Notes: generated by a model not told the origin, from the sequence alone. Counted from the first letter of the stretch, positions 54,418-63,723 are shown. The stretch is DNA of 64,000 bases from Priestia aryabhattai (GCF_023715685.1 NZ_JAMBOQ010000004.1:186001-250000), one strand, 5' to 3'. Numbers and translations are program-made.

Positions 54418-54440
54418 ATTCCTATTTCTTTATAAAAAAT

Positions 54441-54793
54441 GAGGCTGGGACAAAAGTATTTTAATTGAAGGAAGATCCGAACGATGAATCGAGATTCTTG
54501 ATGGAGAATTCGATTCATCGTTCGGATTTTTTCATGGTGATGGTGAATGTAGGTTTCATGTATGTAGTTACTTCTAGCTGTTGATTGGAGGGCAAGGCGA
54601 AGACTCCTGCGGGAAAAGCGGAATAGGTGAGACCCCGCAGGAGCGTAAGCGACGAGGAGGCTCATCGGCCGCCCGCGGAAAGTGAAGTCTTGCACGGAAA
54701 TCAACAGCGGTGTAACAAGTCATCCATACTAGATCATTTATCCAATATGTTCGTCTTTAGATTGGAGTGATTTAGTTATATCTCAATCTCTTT
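54441..54793 (+). repeat. Dispersed ~350-bp element, copy 2
   Basis: Opposite orientation to copy 1; begins GAGGCTGGGACAAAAG, ends ATCTCAATCTC. Terminator hairpin (54475-54491 with 54511-54527, 17/17 paired, then TTTTTT), outer arms CTGTTGATT (54578-54586) and AATCAACAG (54699-54707), inner arms CTCCTGCGGG/CCCGCAGGAG, plus GCAAGGC near the left arm pairing with (G/T)CTTGC at the right. Immediately 3' of the zinc-ribbon gene, in the same orientation. Confidence 0.88.
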
Positions 54794-54799
54794 TTTTCT

Positions 54800-55180
54800 C
54801 TATTTGACGTATAAATGATCGCTAAGCTGCTCTGAAATAGTCTCTACATCTTCTTGTACATGCTTTTGTTTTTTCATCATTTCTAATAGGATTTCTTCAA
54901 GGTTCTGTGAATGATTTTGCTTATCTTTTGGTTTATGTAAGTACTTTGCAATTTGATGCATATTATTGCTTAGCCGGCTTAGTTCAGCCTCAATTTTTCG
55001 CAGGTTAACTAATAGTTCCACACCTGCTTCTTTGCCGATTAAAGGTGGCTTAACTCTTCCATCCATAATAAATTTTCGAATGAGAGACGTTCGTTTTAAA
55101 TTATAATGTTCAATAAGTTCCTCTAATTTTTCTTTTTCTTCTTCATTCAACTTAATTGCTGGAATGCTGTGTCCTCTCAT
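54800..55180 (-). CDS. Orphan MobC-like / ribbon-helix-helix mobilisation protein
   Basis: 126 aa from ATG 55180 (AAAGGAGATACCTT upstream). N-terminal ribbon-helix-helix-like start (IPAIKLNEEEKEKLEELIEHYNLKRTSLIRKFIMDG) and the MobC-like core LRKIEAELSRLSNNMHQIAKYLHK. Such proteins assist relaxases on plasmids and conjugative elements. No relaxase is in the window, so this is an orphan, perhaps left by a mobile element. A near-perfect 16-bp palindrome at 55263-55278 lies upstream. Confidence 0.68.
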   Translation of the reverse strand: MRGHSIPAIKLNEEEKEKLEELIEHYNLKRTSLIRKFIMDGRVKPPLIGKEAGVELLVNLRKIEAELSRLSNNMHQIAKYLHKPKDKQNHSQNLEEILLEMMKKQKHVQEDVETISEQLSDHLYVK

Positions 55181-55652
55181 AAGGTATCTCCTTTCAAGAG
55201 CAGTTCTTGCTACGTTCAATCATATGTAAACATTCTCTTGTCTTTAATAATAGCAACCTTTTCCATGGTTAACTATGGTGAAAAGTTACTAAAATATCGA
55301 ACGTACAGTCTGTTAAAAAACTGGTAAATTAAGAAATTTGGTTTAGTAATAGTTGAATTATAGAAGGAATGTCATTATCTACAATATCGCTACTTTATCG
55401 AAAAGGCAGCAAAATGGGTGAATGTACCGCTGTCGTACTCAACCATTTTTGAGAGCGTAACTTTAAAGAAGAGGGACGATTTTTATCGATTTTCCATCGT
55501 ACCACATCTTTCCTCCTAGTAATTCTGTCGAATCTTCTAGACTATTGTCTCAAGGGAATAGAAAGAAAGAAGACGAAATGGTTGAGAACGAGGTAAAGTC
55601 AGATCATGTCTTTATTTATCTCATTTACATACTCTACGGGGGAGGAATACGT
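55181..55652. other. Intergenic region between divergent mobC-like and amidase genes
   Basis: About 470 bp. Contains a palindrome CCATgGTTAACtATGG (55263-55278, one unpaired position pair), a plausible autoregulatory site, and an open frame upstream of the amidase start (55545-55652) that lacks a signal or ribosome site and is not called as coding. No RNA gene recognised. Confidence 0.45.
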
Positions 55653-57512
55653 TTGAAACTAAAAAAACGATTAAAACTAAACAAGATAGGGATAGCCATG
55701 CTTGCTGCTGGGGTCATGTGTACAGCTTATACGCCTATTCATATGCTACAAAAGCCTGTAGTTGCTCAGGCTGCGGAGAATCAGTCGGATTCTTTGGAGC
55801 TAGCATTTGTCCAAGCATCTAAAGAATTTGGTGTGCCAACTTCGCTTTTAAAAGCAATTTCCTACAACAAGTCGCGCTGGGAAAATCATAATGGAGAACC
55901 TAGTGCGGCTGGGGGATACGGCCTTATGCATTTAACCGACATCCCTTTTTCAGAAGATGGAAAAGGAAACGGAACTGCGCCTTCAAAACCAGCATATGAC
56001 AAACAGCAAACGCTTTCCTTAGCTGCTAAGCTGCTTAAGTCAGATAAAGAAATATTAAAAAAAGATCCTGTGCAAAATATTCGCGGTGGCGCTGCTGTGC
56101 TAGCTTTTATTGCAAAAGACAAAAATGGAAACGTACCGTCTACCGATCAGAAATGGTACGACGCAGTCGTAGCTTACAGTTCTTCCCAGGATAAAGAAAA
56201 CGCTCAAGTATTTGCCGATGATGTATATAAAACGTTGGAAAAAGGAGCAGAGCGTACAACGTTAGACGGACAGCATCTTAAAATTTCTCCTCACAATATA
56301 GATATACCGATTCCTCGCGCTGAAAATTCGAATACGAGTAAAGCCGAGTGTCCGGCCTCTTTAAAATGTGAATACATCCCTGCTTTTTACGGGAAATTTA
56401 GCGAAAGTCCTTCAGATTACGGAAACTATGATATTGCAAATCGTCAAAAATCAGATGTTCGTTATATTGTTATTCATGATACGGAAGTGAGTTATGATGG
56501 AACGATTGATTTGTTTGCTAATCCTAATAGAGCAGCTGCAAACTATGTAATCCGTTCAAGTGATGGCCACATTGCACAGATGATTGATAACAAAGATGTA
56601 GCATGGCATGCAGGAAACTGGTATTTTAATACGCACAGTATTGGAATCGAGCATGAAGGGTTCGCGCTTGAAGGATCCACATGGTTTACAGAAGAAATGT
56701 ACCGTTCTTCAGCAAGGCTCGTACGCCACCTTGCCAAAGAATATAATATTCCGTTAAACCGAGCTCATATTATTGGTCATGACGAGGTACCGGGTTTGTC
56801 TCCTAAAGCTCAATCAGGTATGCATTCAGATCCTGGGCCGTTTTGGGACTGGGGGCACTATATGGATTTAGTAGGAAGCCCAGTTGAGCGCCAGCATACA
56901 AACAAATCAGCCGTTACAATTAATCCAGTCTTTAAAAACAATCAGCCAGAGGTATCAGATGCGCCAAAGCAGCCGACCAACTTTGTGTATTTGCATCAAG
57001 CCCCTAGCAATGATTCACCGTTACTGGATGAGCCTGCAGCTTCAGGACCAGGAACGAAACAAACGTTAGATTGGGGAAGCAAAGCTGTAACAGGACAAAC
57101 GTATGCAGTGGCTGAGACAAAAGGAGAATGGACAGCGATTTGGTACGGAGGACAAAAAGCGTGGTTTTATAATCCACATAATAAAAATACAAGTAAAGGT
57201 ACAGGCATATTATTAACGCCAAAAGCAGGAAAAGAAAGCATTCAAGTATATGGAGGTGCTTTCCCCGAAGCTTCAGCCTATCCTTCTAATATACCGGTTA
57301 AAGAGATGGTGCCACTTCAGTATACAATTTCTCCGGAGCAGGTGTACGTAGGGGTAGAAAAAGTAACAAGTGACTATTACTATGCACCAACTTTTACAAC
57401 AAATCCAAACGATCACAAAATGATTGTTGGGAAAGACGAATACTATCAAATTTATTTTAATCACCGCTATGCGTTTGTGAAAGCTTCGGATGTAGAGGTT
57501 AAAAAACAATAG
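55653..57512 (+). CDS. Secreted N-acetylmuramoyl-L-alanine amidase with SLT-like N-terminal domain
   Basis: 619 aa. TTG 55653 with GGGGGAGGAATACG; signal peptide to about VAQA (residue 41). Domain 1 (about 50-200) resembles a lysozyme/transglycosylase fold (GGYGLMHLTD) but has Asn72 where the catalytic Glu is expected (AISYNKSRW). Domain 2 (about 260-400) is Amidase_2/PGRP-like with zinc ligands in VIHDTE, RAHIIGHDE and HSDPGPFW. The C-terminal third (about 430-619) has two SH3-like wall-binding segments. Cleaves the amide bond between MurNAc and the stem peptide. Confidence 0.85.
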   Translation: MKLKKRLKLNKIGIAMLAAGVMCTAYTPIHMLQKPVVAQAAENQSDSLELAFVQASKEFGVPTSLLKAISYNKSRWENHNGEPSAAGGYGLMHLTDIPFSEDGKGNGTAPSKPAYDKQQTLSLAAKLLKSDKEILKKDPVQNIRGGAAVLAFIAKDKNGNVPSTDQKWYDAVVAYSSSQDKENAQVFADDVYKTLEKGAERTTLDGQHLKISPHNIDIPIPRAENSNTSKAECPASLKCEYIPAFYGKFSESPSDYGNYDIANRQKSDVRYIVIHDTEVSYDGTIDLFANPNRAAANYVIRSSDGHIAQMIDNKDVAWHAGNWYFNTHSIGIEHEGFALEGSTWFTEEMYRSSARLVRHLAKEYNIPLNRAHIIGHDEVPGLSPKAQSGMHSDPGPFWDWGHYMDLVGSPVERQHTNKSAVTINPVFKNNQPEVSDAPKQPTNFVYLHQAPSNDSPLLDEPAASGPGTKQTLDWGSKAVTGQTYAVAETKGEWTAIWYGGQKAWFYNPHNKNTSKGTGILLTPKAGKESIQVYGGAFPEASAYPSNIPVKEMVPLQYTISPEQVYVGVEKVTSDYYYAPTFTTNPNDHKMIVGKDEYYQIYFNHRYAFVKASDVEVKKQ

Positions 57513-57529
57513 AATAGAGTGTTAAAAGA

Positions 57530-57574
57530 AAAGGAAGAGACAGGGTATTTAAACGGTATGTCTCTTTCTTTTTT
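57530..57574 (+). terminator. Terminator of the amidase gene
   Basis: AAGGAAGAGACA pairs with TGTCTCTTTCTT (one wobble), loop 16 nt, T-run. Confidence 0.7.
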
Positions 57575-57667
57575 GAAAAAAACTACAAAAATTCAGAATG
57601 ATATTAATAATGTTTTCTTATAATGATTTTTAGCTTATTATTTTTTTAAAAAAGGAATGAATGTACT

Positions 57668-58570
57668 GTGATTATAATTAAGCCCCTAAGCCAGTGTTCG
57701 TTTTCTGATGCGCTAAAAGCATTCAATAAGGGTTTTGAAGATTATTATATTCCCATTGCGCTGTCACTAGATCAATTCACTTGTAGATTTGGTTTCGATC
57801 ATCTATCTGTCGATCATTCTTTTGTCGCTTTTTATAATGAAACACCAGCTGGAATTATTTTAAATGGAATAAAAAAGGTTAAAGGAAAAAAACATGCTTG
57901 GAATGGAGGTACAAGCGTAGCATTATCTTACCGAAAAATGGGAATTGGCGTAGCCTTGCTAAAAGCCTCACTTGAGAGGTATCAACAACAGGGAGTAGTG
58001 GAAGCTAGTCTGGAAGCATTTAAGGTTAATGAAAAAGCCATTCACCTTTATCAGAAATATGGATATGAGATTGTAGATACGCTTTTATTTCTAAAGCATA
58101 GAGGTAGTTTTCGCTCTCCCTTACTTAAAAAGAAGAATCAGTTTACGTATTCGCTAAAGCGAGGGCTTGCAAAAGATATTCAGAACCTATCTTTTTATAC
58201 ATACGATGTTCCGTGGAAAAATCAATTTGACTGTATTCGAGATGGAGAATCGTTTATTGCGTTGAATGAAAGAAACGAAGAAGTTGGCTATCTATTATTT
58301 CAAAAGAATTTTTCTTCCATAGGCATCGTGAATTCCGTTACTTTTTATCAAGGAAGCGTTAAGGAAAATATCTCAAATCGAGAGGAAGTTCTGGGCTTTT
58401 TATTGGTATCCATTTTTAATATGTATGGACCAATTGCTTACAATACATATAATGTACCTGCAAAAAGGAATAGCTTACTCGTGAAAATGTTAAAATCATT
58501 TGGCTTTCAAGATTTATATACAGATGAAGGAATCAAACTTGAGCAGGTGTTTATGAAAAACCAACTTTAA
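57668..58570 (+). CDS. GNAT-family acetyltransferase, two-domain
   Basis: 300 aa, GTG start with AAAGGAATGAATGTACT. N-terminal GNAT domain (about 1-145) with acetyl-CoA motif VALSYRKMGIGVALLKA and VNEKAIHLYQKYGYE; second, less conserved GNAT-like half (160-300). Substrate unknown. Convergent with the lipoprotein gene. Confidence 0.78.
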   Translation: MIIIKPLSQCSFSDALKAFNKGFEDYYIPIALSLDQFTCRFGFDHLSVDHSFVAFYNETPAGIILNGIKKVKGKKHAWNGGTSVALSYRKMGIGVALLKASLERYQQQGVVEASLEAFKVNEKAIHLYQKYGYEIVDTLLFLKHRGSFRSPLLKKKNQFTYSLKRGLAKDIQNLSFYTYDVPWKNQFDCIRDGESFIALNERNEEVGYLLFQKNFSSIGIVNSVTFYQGSVKENISNREEVLGFLLVSIFNMYGPIAYNTYNVPAKRNSLLVKMLKSFGFQDLYTDEGIKLEQVFMKNQL

Positions 58571-58593
58571 AAAGCGGCCATGGACCGCTTTTA
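58569..58593. terminator. Bidirectional terminator
   Basis: AAAAGCGG/CCGCTTTT with loop CCATGGA between convergent genes; overlaps both stop regions. Confidence 0.8.
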
Positions 58594-59136
58594 TTGCATT
58601 TCCGTAATAGGATGTGCATCATAAAATTCATCAATTTTTTCTTGTTGCCCTTCGTATTTTGCTTTCCACACTTGATTCACGTCATTATAATTCCGCAGAT
58701 CAATTCCGTAGAAGTCGGTTAACTCTTTTCGAGTAATCGTGATTGTCTGAGGAACAGTCGTATTAATAGTAAAGTGAACGCTGTCAACATTTTGTACGAC
58801 AGAAAGTAAGATGGTTGCGTTATGTAAAAGTGTACGTTTGGTTTTAACAGACGTCCAGCTTTTTTCAAACGTATGCTGATTATCTATTGCAGTGTAATTA
58901 ATTGCTAAGTAATAAGGTTTTTGCGCATTTTGAAAGGTTATGCCTTTCAAATAAAAGTGTCCCGGAAGTTTATTTGTAATTTCCTCTATTGAAGTCTCAT
59001 GTTCTAAAGAAGAAGTATGGTGAATAGAAGAAGCAGAGACTCTTTCAGCAGACAGATTATTATGAGGCGCATAGGCACACCCTGATAAGCAAGTGAGTAC
59101 AGAGCAAATTGAAAGAGAAGCATATATTTTTTTCAT
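58591..59136 (-). CDS. Predicted lipoprotein of unknown function
   Basis: 181 aa; lipobox CLSGC (Cys20) after a typical signal. Extracellular part (25-181) is mixed alpha/beta, includes LAINYTAID and TTVPQTITITRKELTDFYGIDLRNY. Pattern resembles small Bacillus lipoproteins of DUF4825-like type, but I am not sure. AAAAGGAGTTACAATC precedes ATG 59136. Confidence 0.7.
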   Translation of the reverse strand: MKKIYASLSICSVLTCLSGCAYAPHNNLSAERVSASSIHHTSSLEHETSIEEITNKLPGHFYLKGITFQNAQKPYYLAINYTAIDNQHTFEKSWTSVKTKRTLLHNATILLSVVQNVDSVHFTINTTVPQTITITRKELTDFYGIDLRNYNDVNQVWKAKYEGQQEKIDEFYDAHPITEMQ

Positions 59137-59219
59137 GATTGTAACTCCTTTTATTTATATCTACTTGTAAAGACGAAAGACCTATATTTTTTGTTTCATA
59201 AAAAATATAAGTTTATTCA

Positions 59220-59951
59220 TTAAAAAGACATATAATCCAAAATAATAGAAGTTAATAACCCTAATGAAGCAATAAAACCAATAACAGGACCACCTTCTTC
59301 AAGAGCTTCTGGCAACATCGTAGAAGCAACCATTGCAATAATTCCTCCCCCGGCGAATGAGGCAATAAAACCCATCATATTTGGGGTAGCGTTTTGAAGA
59401 AATAGGTATCCAATCCAAGAGCAGAGAGCTGATATGAACAAAACTGAAAGCCATAATGAAAAAATTTTCTTTTGGTTGTATTGGCTTTTTAGTAGTCCGC
59501 TTGTCCCGGAGATTCCTTCGGGTATATTGCTAATAAAAATAGAGACAACAAGCAGACAGCTAACGCGGTGCTGTTCAATCAAACTTGCGCCAATCATAAG
59601 TGACTCAGGTATAGCATCCATAATGGTACCTATAAAGATTGCTAGTCCCGAGCTAGCGGGGGCAAGGTGGTTAGAACGTTTTCTTTTGTGAGCGCCTTTT
59701 TTAGCTAAGGACATGTCAAGAAGAGTAAAGAGCCCTGCACCAGTTAAGAAGCCTGAAGAAGCAGCAATAATCCCCGCTTCTTTTACCGAATCTTGAATGA
59801 GCTCGTAGGCAGCAGCTCCTAACAAAACGCCCGTGCCAAAAGCCATAATATAAGCAGTCAACTGTTTTTTTAAAGGTACAAAGATAGCTATAATAGCTCC
59901 GATTAGTACAGCTGAGCCTGAGACACCACCCCACATAAGGGCATCTATCAC
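59220..59951 (-). CDS. ZIP-family divalent metal transporter
   Basis: 243 aa, eight helices. Conserved ZIP metal-site helices are visible: GTIMDAIPESLMIGASL (TM4) and ISNIPEGISGTSGL (TM5). A cytoplasmic, basic loop (AKKGAHKRKRSNH) lies between TM3 and TM4. GTG 59951 start with GGGATC upstream. Imports or moves Zn2+/Fe2+/Mn2+; specificity unknown. Confidence 0.85.
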   Translation of the reverse strand: MIDALMWGGVSGSAVLIGAIIAIFVPLKKQLTAYIMAFGTGVLLGAAAYELIQDSVKEAGIIAASSGFLTGAGLFTLLDMSLAKKGAHKRKRSNHLAPASSGLAIFIGTIMDAIPESLMIGASLIEQHRVSCLLVVSIFISNIPEGISGTSGLLKSQYNQKKIFSLWLSVLFISALCSWIGYLFLQNATPNMMGFIASFAGGGIIAMVASTMLPEALEEGGPVIGFIASLGLLTSIILDYMSF

Positions 59952-60233
59952 ATGAGATCCCTACTTTCTTACGTACTTACTTGTAGTGTAACCATCTATA
60001 TGATTATTATGAAACAAGATAAATGAACTAAAAAATGGAAAAAATCACTGAGTTAGACCTTGAATAAAATAAGTCTTCGGTATAATTGACAAAATTTTCT
60101 GATTATGTCCGTTGAAAGTGCAAAAACCTTGTGATAGGCTTATCAAAAGATAAAAGATGGAAAAAAATTCTTTTATCTGTAGACAATTAAAAAACTTAAC
60201 GAGTTTACTTTTAAACGAAAGAAGGAAGACGAG

Positions 60234-61445
60234 ATGAACCCAAAAGTAGTGAAAAGAGAAAATCGTTATGCTAACTTGATTCCTATGCAAGAAATTAAAT
60301 CCGTTGAACAGCAGCTTTATCCCTTTGATATTTATAACACTCTGCGTCAGGAGGCACCTATTCGTTACGATGAAAGCCGAAACTGTTGGGATGTATTTGA
60401 TTATGAAACAGTAAAATATATTTTAAAAAACCCATTGCTTTTTTCATCTAAACGAGCAATGGAAGAACGTCAAGAAAGTATCTTAATGATGGATCCTCCA
60501 AAACACACAAAATTACGAAACTTAGTGAACAAAGCTTTTACGCCAAGAGCTATTCAGCACTTGGAGAGTCATATTGAAGAAATTGCAGATTATTTATTAA
60601 ATGAAGTAAACAGCAAAAAACAGTTTGATATAGTAGAAGACTTTGCTGGACCACTGCCGATTATTGTAATAGCAGAGTTACTAGGAGTACCTATACAAGA
60701 TCGAGCACTGTTCAAAAAGTACTCCGATGACTTAGTCAGCGGTGCTGAAAATAATTCAGACGAAGCTTTTGCGAAAATGATGCAAAAGCGTAATGACGGC
60801 GTGATTTTTTTACAAGGGTATTTTAAAGAAATTATCGCCAAGCGTAAGAAAAATAAACAAGAAGATCTTATTTCGCTGCTTTTAGAAGCAGAAATTGACG
60901 GCGAACATTTAACAGAAGAGGAAGTACTGGGGTTTTGTATTCTATTGCTAGTAGCAGGCAATGAAACAACAACAAACTTAATTACTAACGGAGTCCGGTA
61001 TATGACAGAAGACTTAGACGTGCAGGATGAAGTTCGTCAAGACATATCGCTAGTTCCGAACCTGGTGGAAGAAACTCTTCGCTATTATCCTCCTATTCAA
61101 GCGATTGGACGCATAGCTGCTGAAGATGTAGAATTTGGAGAATGTAAGATTAAAAAAGGGCAGCAGGTGATTAGCTGGGCAGCAAGTGCAAATAGAGATT
61201 CAGCTAAGTTTGAAATCCCTAACACTTTTGTAGTTAATCGTAAAAAGAATCCTCACGTGAGCTTTGGGTTTGGCATCCATTTTTGCTTAGGAGCACCGCT
61301 GGCAAGAATGGAAGGGAAAATTGCCTTTGCTAAATTACTAGAAAAAGGGGGATTTTCGAAAGTTCAGAATCAGTCTTTAAAGCCAATAGATAGCCCTTTT
61401 GTTTTTGGTGTGAAAAAATATGAGATTGCTTTTAATAACGCTTAA
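60234..61445 (+). CDS. Cytochrome P450, CYP109 family
   Basis: 403-aa soluble class I P450 needing external ferredoxin and reductase. I-helix LLVAGNETTTN, ExxR EETLRYYPP, heme loop FGFGIHFCLGAPLARME (axial Cys351). N terminus RENRYANLIPMQEIKSVEQQLYPFDIYNTLRQEAPIRYDE is typical of CYP109 enzymes of P. megaterium, such as CYP109E1 and CYP109A2, which hydroxylate steroids and vitamin D3. Subfamily placement is from memory of those sequences. ATG with AAGGAAGACGAG. Contrasts with the heme-Cys-less P450-like protein at 18.8 kb. Confidence 0.9.
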   Translation: MNPKVVKRENRYANLIPMQEIKSVEQQLYPFDIYNTLRQEAPIRYDESRNCWDVFDYETVKYILKNPLLFSSKRAMEERQESILMMDPPKHTKLRNLVNKAFTPRAIQHLESHIEEIADYLLNEVNSKKQFDIVEDFAGPLPIIVIAELLGVPIQDRALFKKYSDDLVSGAENNSDEAFAKMMQKRNDGVIFLQGYFKEIIAKRKKNKQEDLISLLLEAEIDGEHLTEEEVLGFCILLLVAGNETTTNLITNGVRYMTEDLDVQDEVRQDISLVPNLVEETLRYYPPIQAIGRIAAEDVEFGECKIKKGQQVISWAASANRDSAKFEIPNTFVVNRKKNPHVSFGFGIHFCLGAPLARMEGKIAFAKLLEKGGFSKVQNQSLKPIDSPFVFGVKKYEIAFNNA

Positions 61446-61478
61446 AAAGCGAGCGCAAATTATGCGCTTGCTTTTTAG
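61444..61478. terminator. Terminator between CYP109 and LOG genes
   Basis: 14-bp stem AAAAAGCGAGCGCA/TGCGCTTGCTTTTT (one wobble), loop AATTA; between convergent genes. Confidence 0.9.
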
Positions 61479-62053
61479 CGTTCAGTGTTCCATTTTTGGT
61501 CACCTGAAGGAGAAGCATAGGTGTCCATTGAAGAGATAAGCTGTTCGGGAGTATCAGAAATGTTAATTAGACGAATAGCAGAATCAGTAGAAAACCCTTC
61601 ATCTACGGCATGCTGAACCATTTGCATAAGCGGGTTGTAGTAGTCGTTCACATTTAATAATCCCACTGGTTTTTTATGTATACCAATTTGAGCCCAGCAA
61701 AGAGCTTCAAACAACTCTTCAAATGTCCCGAAACCTCCAGGAAGTGCAATATAAGCATCAGCTAACTCGTGCATAGTTGCTTTTCTTTCATGCATGCTTT
61801 CTACTTCGATGAGTTCTGTTAGCGCGGTATGAACGATTTCACCGCTAAACAAACCGCGGGGCATAATACCAATGACTTCGCCCCCATGTTGGAGCATTTC
61901 ATTTGCGACTTCTCCCATTAGGCCCATTCGTGAGCCTCCATAGATCAGCCGGTAGTTTTCTTTGGCCATGTAACGTCCTAGCGAGACGGCGGCCTCTTTA
62001 TATTCCGTTTTTATCCCAGCGCTTGATCCTGCAAACACACAAATTGATTTCAA
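61475..62053 (-). CDS. yvdD: LOG family nucleotide phosphoribohydrolase (YvdD-like)
   Basis: 192 aa, matching YvdD (191 aa). Start TTG 62053: AAAGGAG lies 8 nt upstream, whereas the in-frame GTG at 62062 overlaps that site. Rossmann start ICVFAGSSAG, YGGSRMGLMG, and the LOG signature MHERKATMHELADAYIALPGGFGTFEE with catalytic Arg/Glu. Releases the base from 5'-monophosphate nucleosides such as AMP or cytokinin precursors. Confidence 0.9.
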   Translation of the reverse strand: MKSICVFAGSSAGIKTEYKEAAVSLGRYMAKENYRLIYGGSRMGLMGEVANEMLQHGGEVIGIMPRGLFSGEIVHTALTELIEVESMHERKATMHELADAYIALPGGFGTFEELFEALCWAQIGIHKKPVGLLNVNDYYNPLMQMVQHAVDEGFSTDSAIRLINISDTPEQLISSMDTYASPSGDQKWNTER

Positions 62054-62197
62054 TTGCTTCACTCCTTTGTTTCTTCTCTATATAAGTCTTTTCTGTTTAT
62101 GAAGAACAAATTCCTTCTTAATAATTTATGAATTTTCACAATGTCATCGCTTGATTATTCTAAAAACTTTGCTTATAATCAAAGCGAAACAGCTTTT

Positions 62198-62211
62198 TGA
62201 AAGCGTTATCT
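62198..62211 (+). promoter_or_regulatory. cre (CcpA) site upstream of malic enzyme gene
   Basis: TGAAAGCGTTATCT, one base off TGAAAGCGTTATCA. About 145 bp before the start codon, so either overlapping an upstream promoter (repression) or acting from upstream (activation). Confidence 0.72.
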
Positions 62212-62356
62212 ATTACTTTTCTTTTGATGGAAAAGAGAGTACGTATAGATCTACTTGTAAGATAAGTAGATAACATGAACTTATGGGTAATTTGACCGTT
62301 TTAAAGGCTTCATTTAGTAAGCATACGTACTGCAGGATTAGGACAAGGGGGATATG

Positions 62357-63685
62357 ATGAATAATTTAATACGCACATTAATGGTACAAACACCAACCGT
62401 ACCGGGAAACTTAGGAAGAGTAGCAACTGCTATTGGAAATGTTGGAGGAGACATCGGCGAAGTTGAAACCGTTAAAGTAGGACATAACTACACCATGAGA
62501 AGCATTACGGTTCAAGTTGAAAGTGAAGACCAGCTTGAACAATTGCTTGAAGCGGTTCGCAGTTTAGAAGGCATTACTTTACATACAGTATCAGATGAAG
62601 TTCTCCATGCGCATGAAGGCGGTAAAATTCAAATGAAAAGCAAAATGAAAATTGAGTCGATCGCCGACTTAAGAAGAGTGTATACACCAGGTGTAGCAAA
62701 CGTTTGCCGTGCTATTCAAGAACAGCCCGATAAAGCTAAGATTTATACGAGTATTGGAAACACGGTTGCGATCGTAACGGATGGTACAGCTATATTGGGG
62801 TTAGGAAATATTGGCCCAGTTGCAGGGATGCCGGTTATGGAAGGAAAAGCTGCGTTATTTGATCAACTTGCCAATGTAAACGCTATCCCTATTTTGTTGA
62901 ATGTAAATGAACCGAAAGAAATCATTAAAACGGTTAAAAATATTTCACCGGGATTTGGCGGTATTTTACTAGAAGATATAGGGTCGCCTCACTGCTTTGA
63001 AATTGAAGAACGCTTGAAAGAAGAACTCGATATTCCAGTTATGCATGATGATCAACACGGAACAGCGGTTGTGACACTAGCAGCAGCTATTTCAGCTTGT
63101 CGCAGCACAGGTGTGAATTTGAAAGAAGCTAGAGTAGGACAAATTGGCTTAGGAGCTGCCGGTATCGCTACTTGCAGAATGTTCATGGCTTACGGTGTCA
63201 AACAGGTGATAGGAGCTGATAAGTCTCCCGAAGCGAATGAGCGCTTAATCAGCTACGGTGGAAAAGTAGCGGATTCGTTAGAAGAGCTTATGGAAAGCTG
63301 TGATATTGTCATTGCGACAACGGGTGTACCTGGTTTAATACAAAAAGAATGGATCCGAAAAGGGCAAATCATTCTAGCCCTCTCTAATCCAAAGCCAGAA
63401 ATTGAACCTGAAGATGCGCTTGAAGCAGGAGCTATTTATGCTACTGACGGAAGGTCCGTGAATAATGTACTTGGCTTCCCAGGTATTTTCAGAGGAGTAT
63501 TAAATGCGGGAGTGCGCGATATTACGCATACGATGCTTGTAGCTGCAGCTGAAGCCATTGCGAATTCAACGCGTGCAGGTGATTTAGTTCCTCACCCTCT
63601 TAATCTAGCTGTACATGAAGCAGTATCTGAAGCAGTTGAAAGAGCCGCTGTCGTACACGGTGAGAAAGACGGCGTTTATCGATAA
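62357..63685 (+). CDS. Malic enzyme with N-terminal ACT domain (MleA/YqkJ-like)
   Basis: 442 aa. Residues about 1-80 form an ACT-like domain ([30 protein letters not shown]), a likely allosteric ligand site. The malic-enzyme body has [53 protein letters not shown] and IGLGAAGIA (NAD site). ATG 62357 rather than 62354 by spacing from AAGGGGG. Similar to B. subtilis MleA/YqkJ. Together with 39736-41445 there are two malic enzymes in the window. Confidence 0.88.
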   Translation: MNNLIRTLMVQTPTVPGNLGRVATAIGNVGGDIGEVETVKVGHNYTMRSITVQVESEDQLEQLLEAVRSLEGITLHTVSDEVLHAHEGGKIQMKSKMKIESIADLRRVYTPGVANVCRAIQEQPDKAKIYTSIGNTVAIVTDGTAILGLGNIGPVAGMPVMEGKAALFDQLANVNAIPILLNVNEPKEIIKTVKNISPGFGGILLEDIGSPHCFEIEERLKEELDIPVMHDDQHGTAVVTLAAAISACRSTGVNLKEARVGQIGLGAAGIATCRMFMAYGVKQVIGADKSPEANERLISYGGKVADSLEELMESCDIVIATTGVPGLIQKEWIRKGQIILALSNPKPEIEPEDALEAGAIYATDGRSVNNVLGFPGIFRGVLNAGVRDITHTMLVAAAEAIANSTRAGDLVPHPLNLAVHEAVSEAVERAAVVHGEKDGVYR

Positions 63686-63723
63686 AAACAAGGCTGCCTA
63701 GAAATAGGCAGCTTTGTTTTTAT
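63684..63723 (+). terminator. Terminator of the ACT-domain malic enzyme gene
   Basis: 17-bp stem (63684-63700 with 63705-63721, one wobble), loop GAAA, T-run. Confidence 0.9.

Noticed and set aside
55545..55652. 36-codon N-terminal extension of the SLT-like/amidase ORF
   Set aside because: The TTG at 55653 has a strong GGGGGAGGAATACG site and begins a clean signal peptide; the extension would put hydrophilic residues before it.
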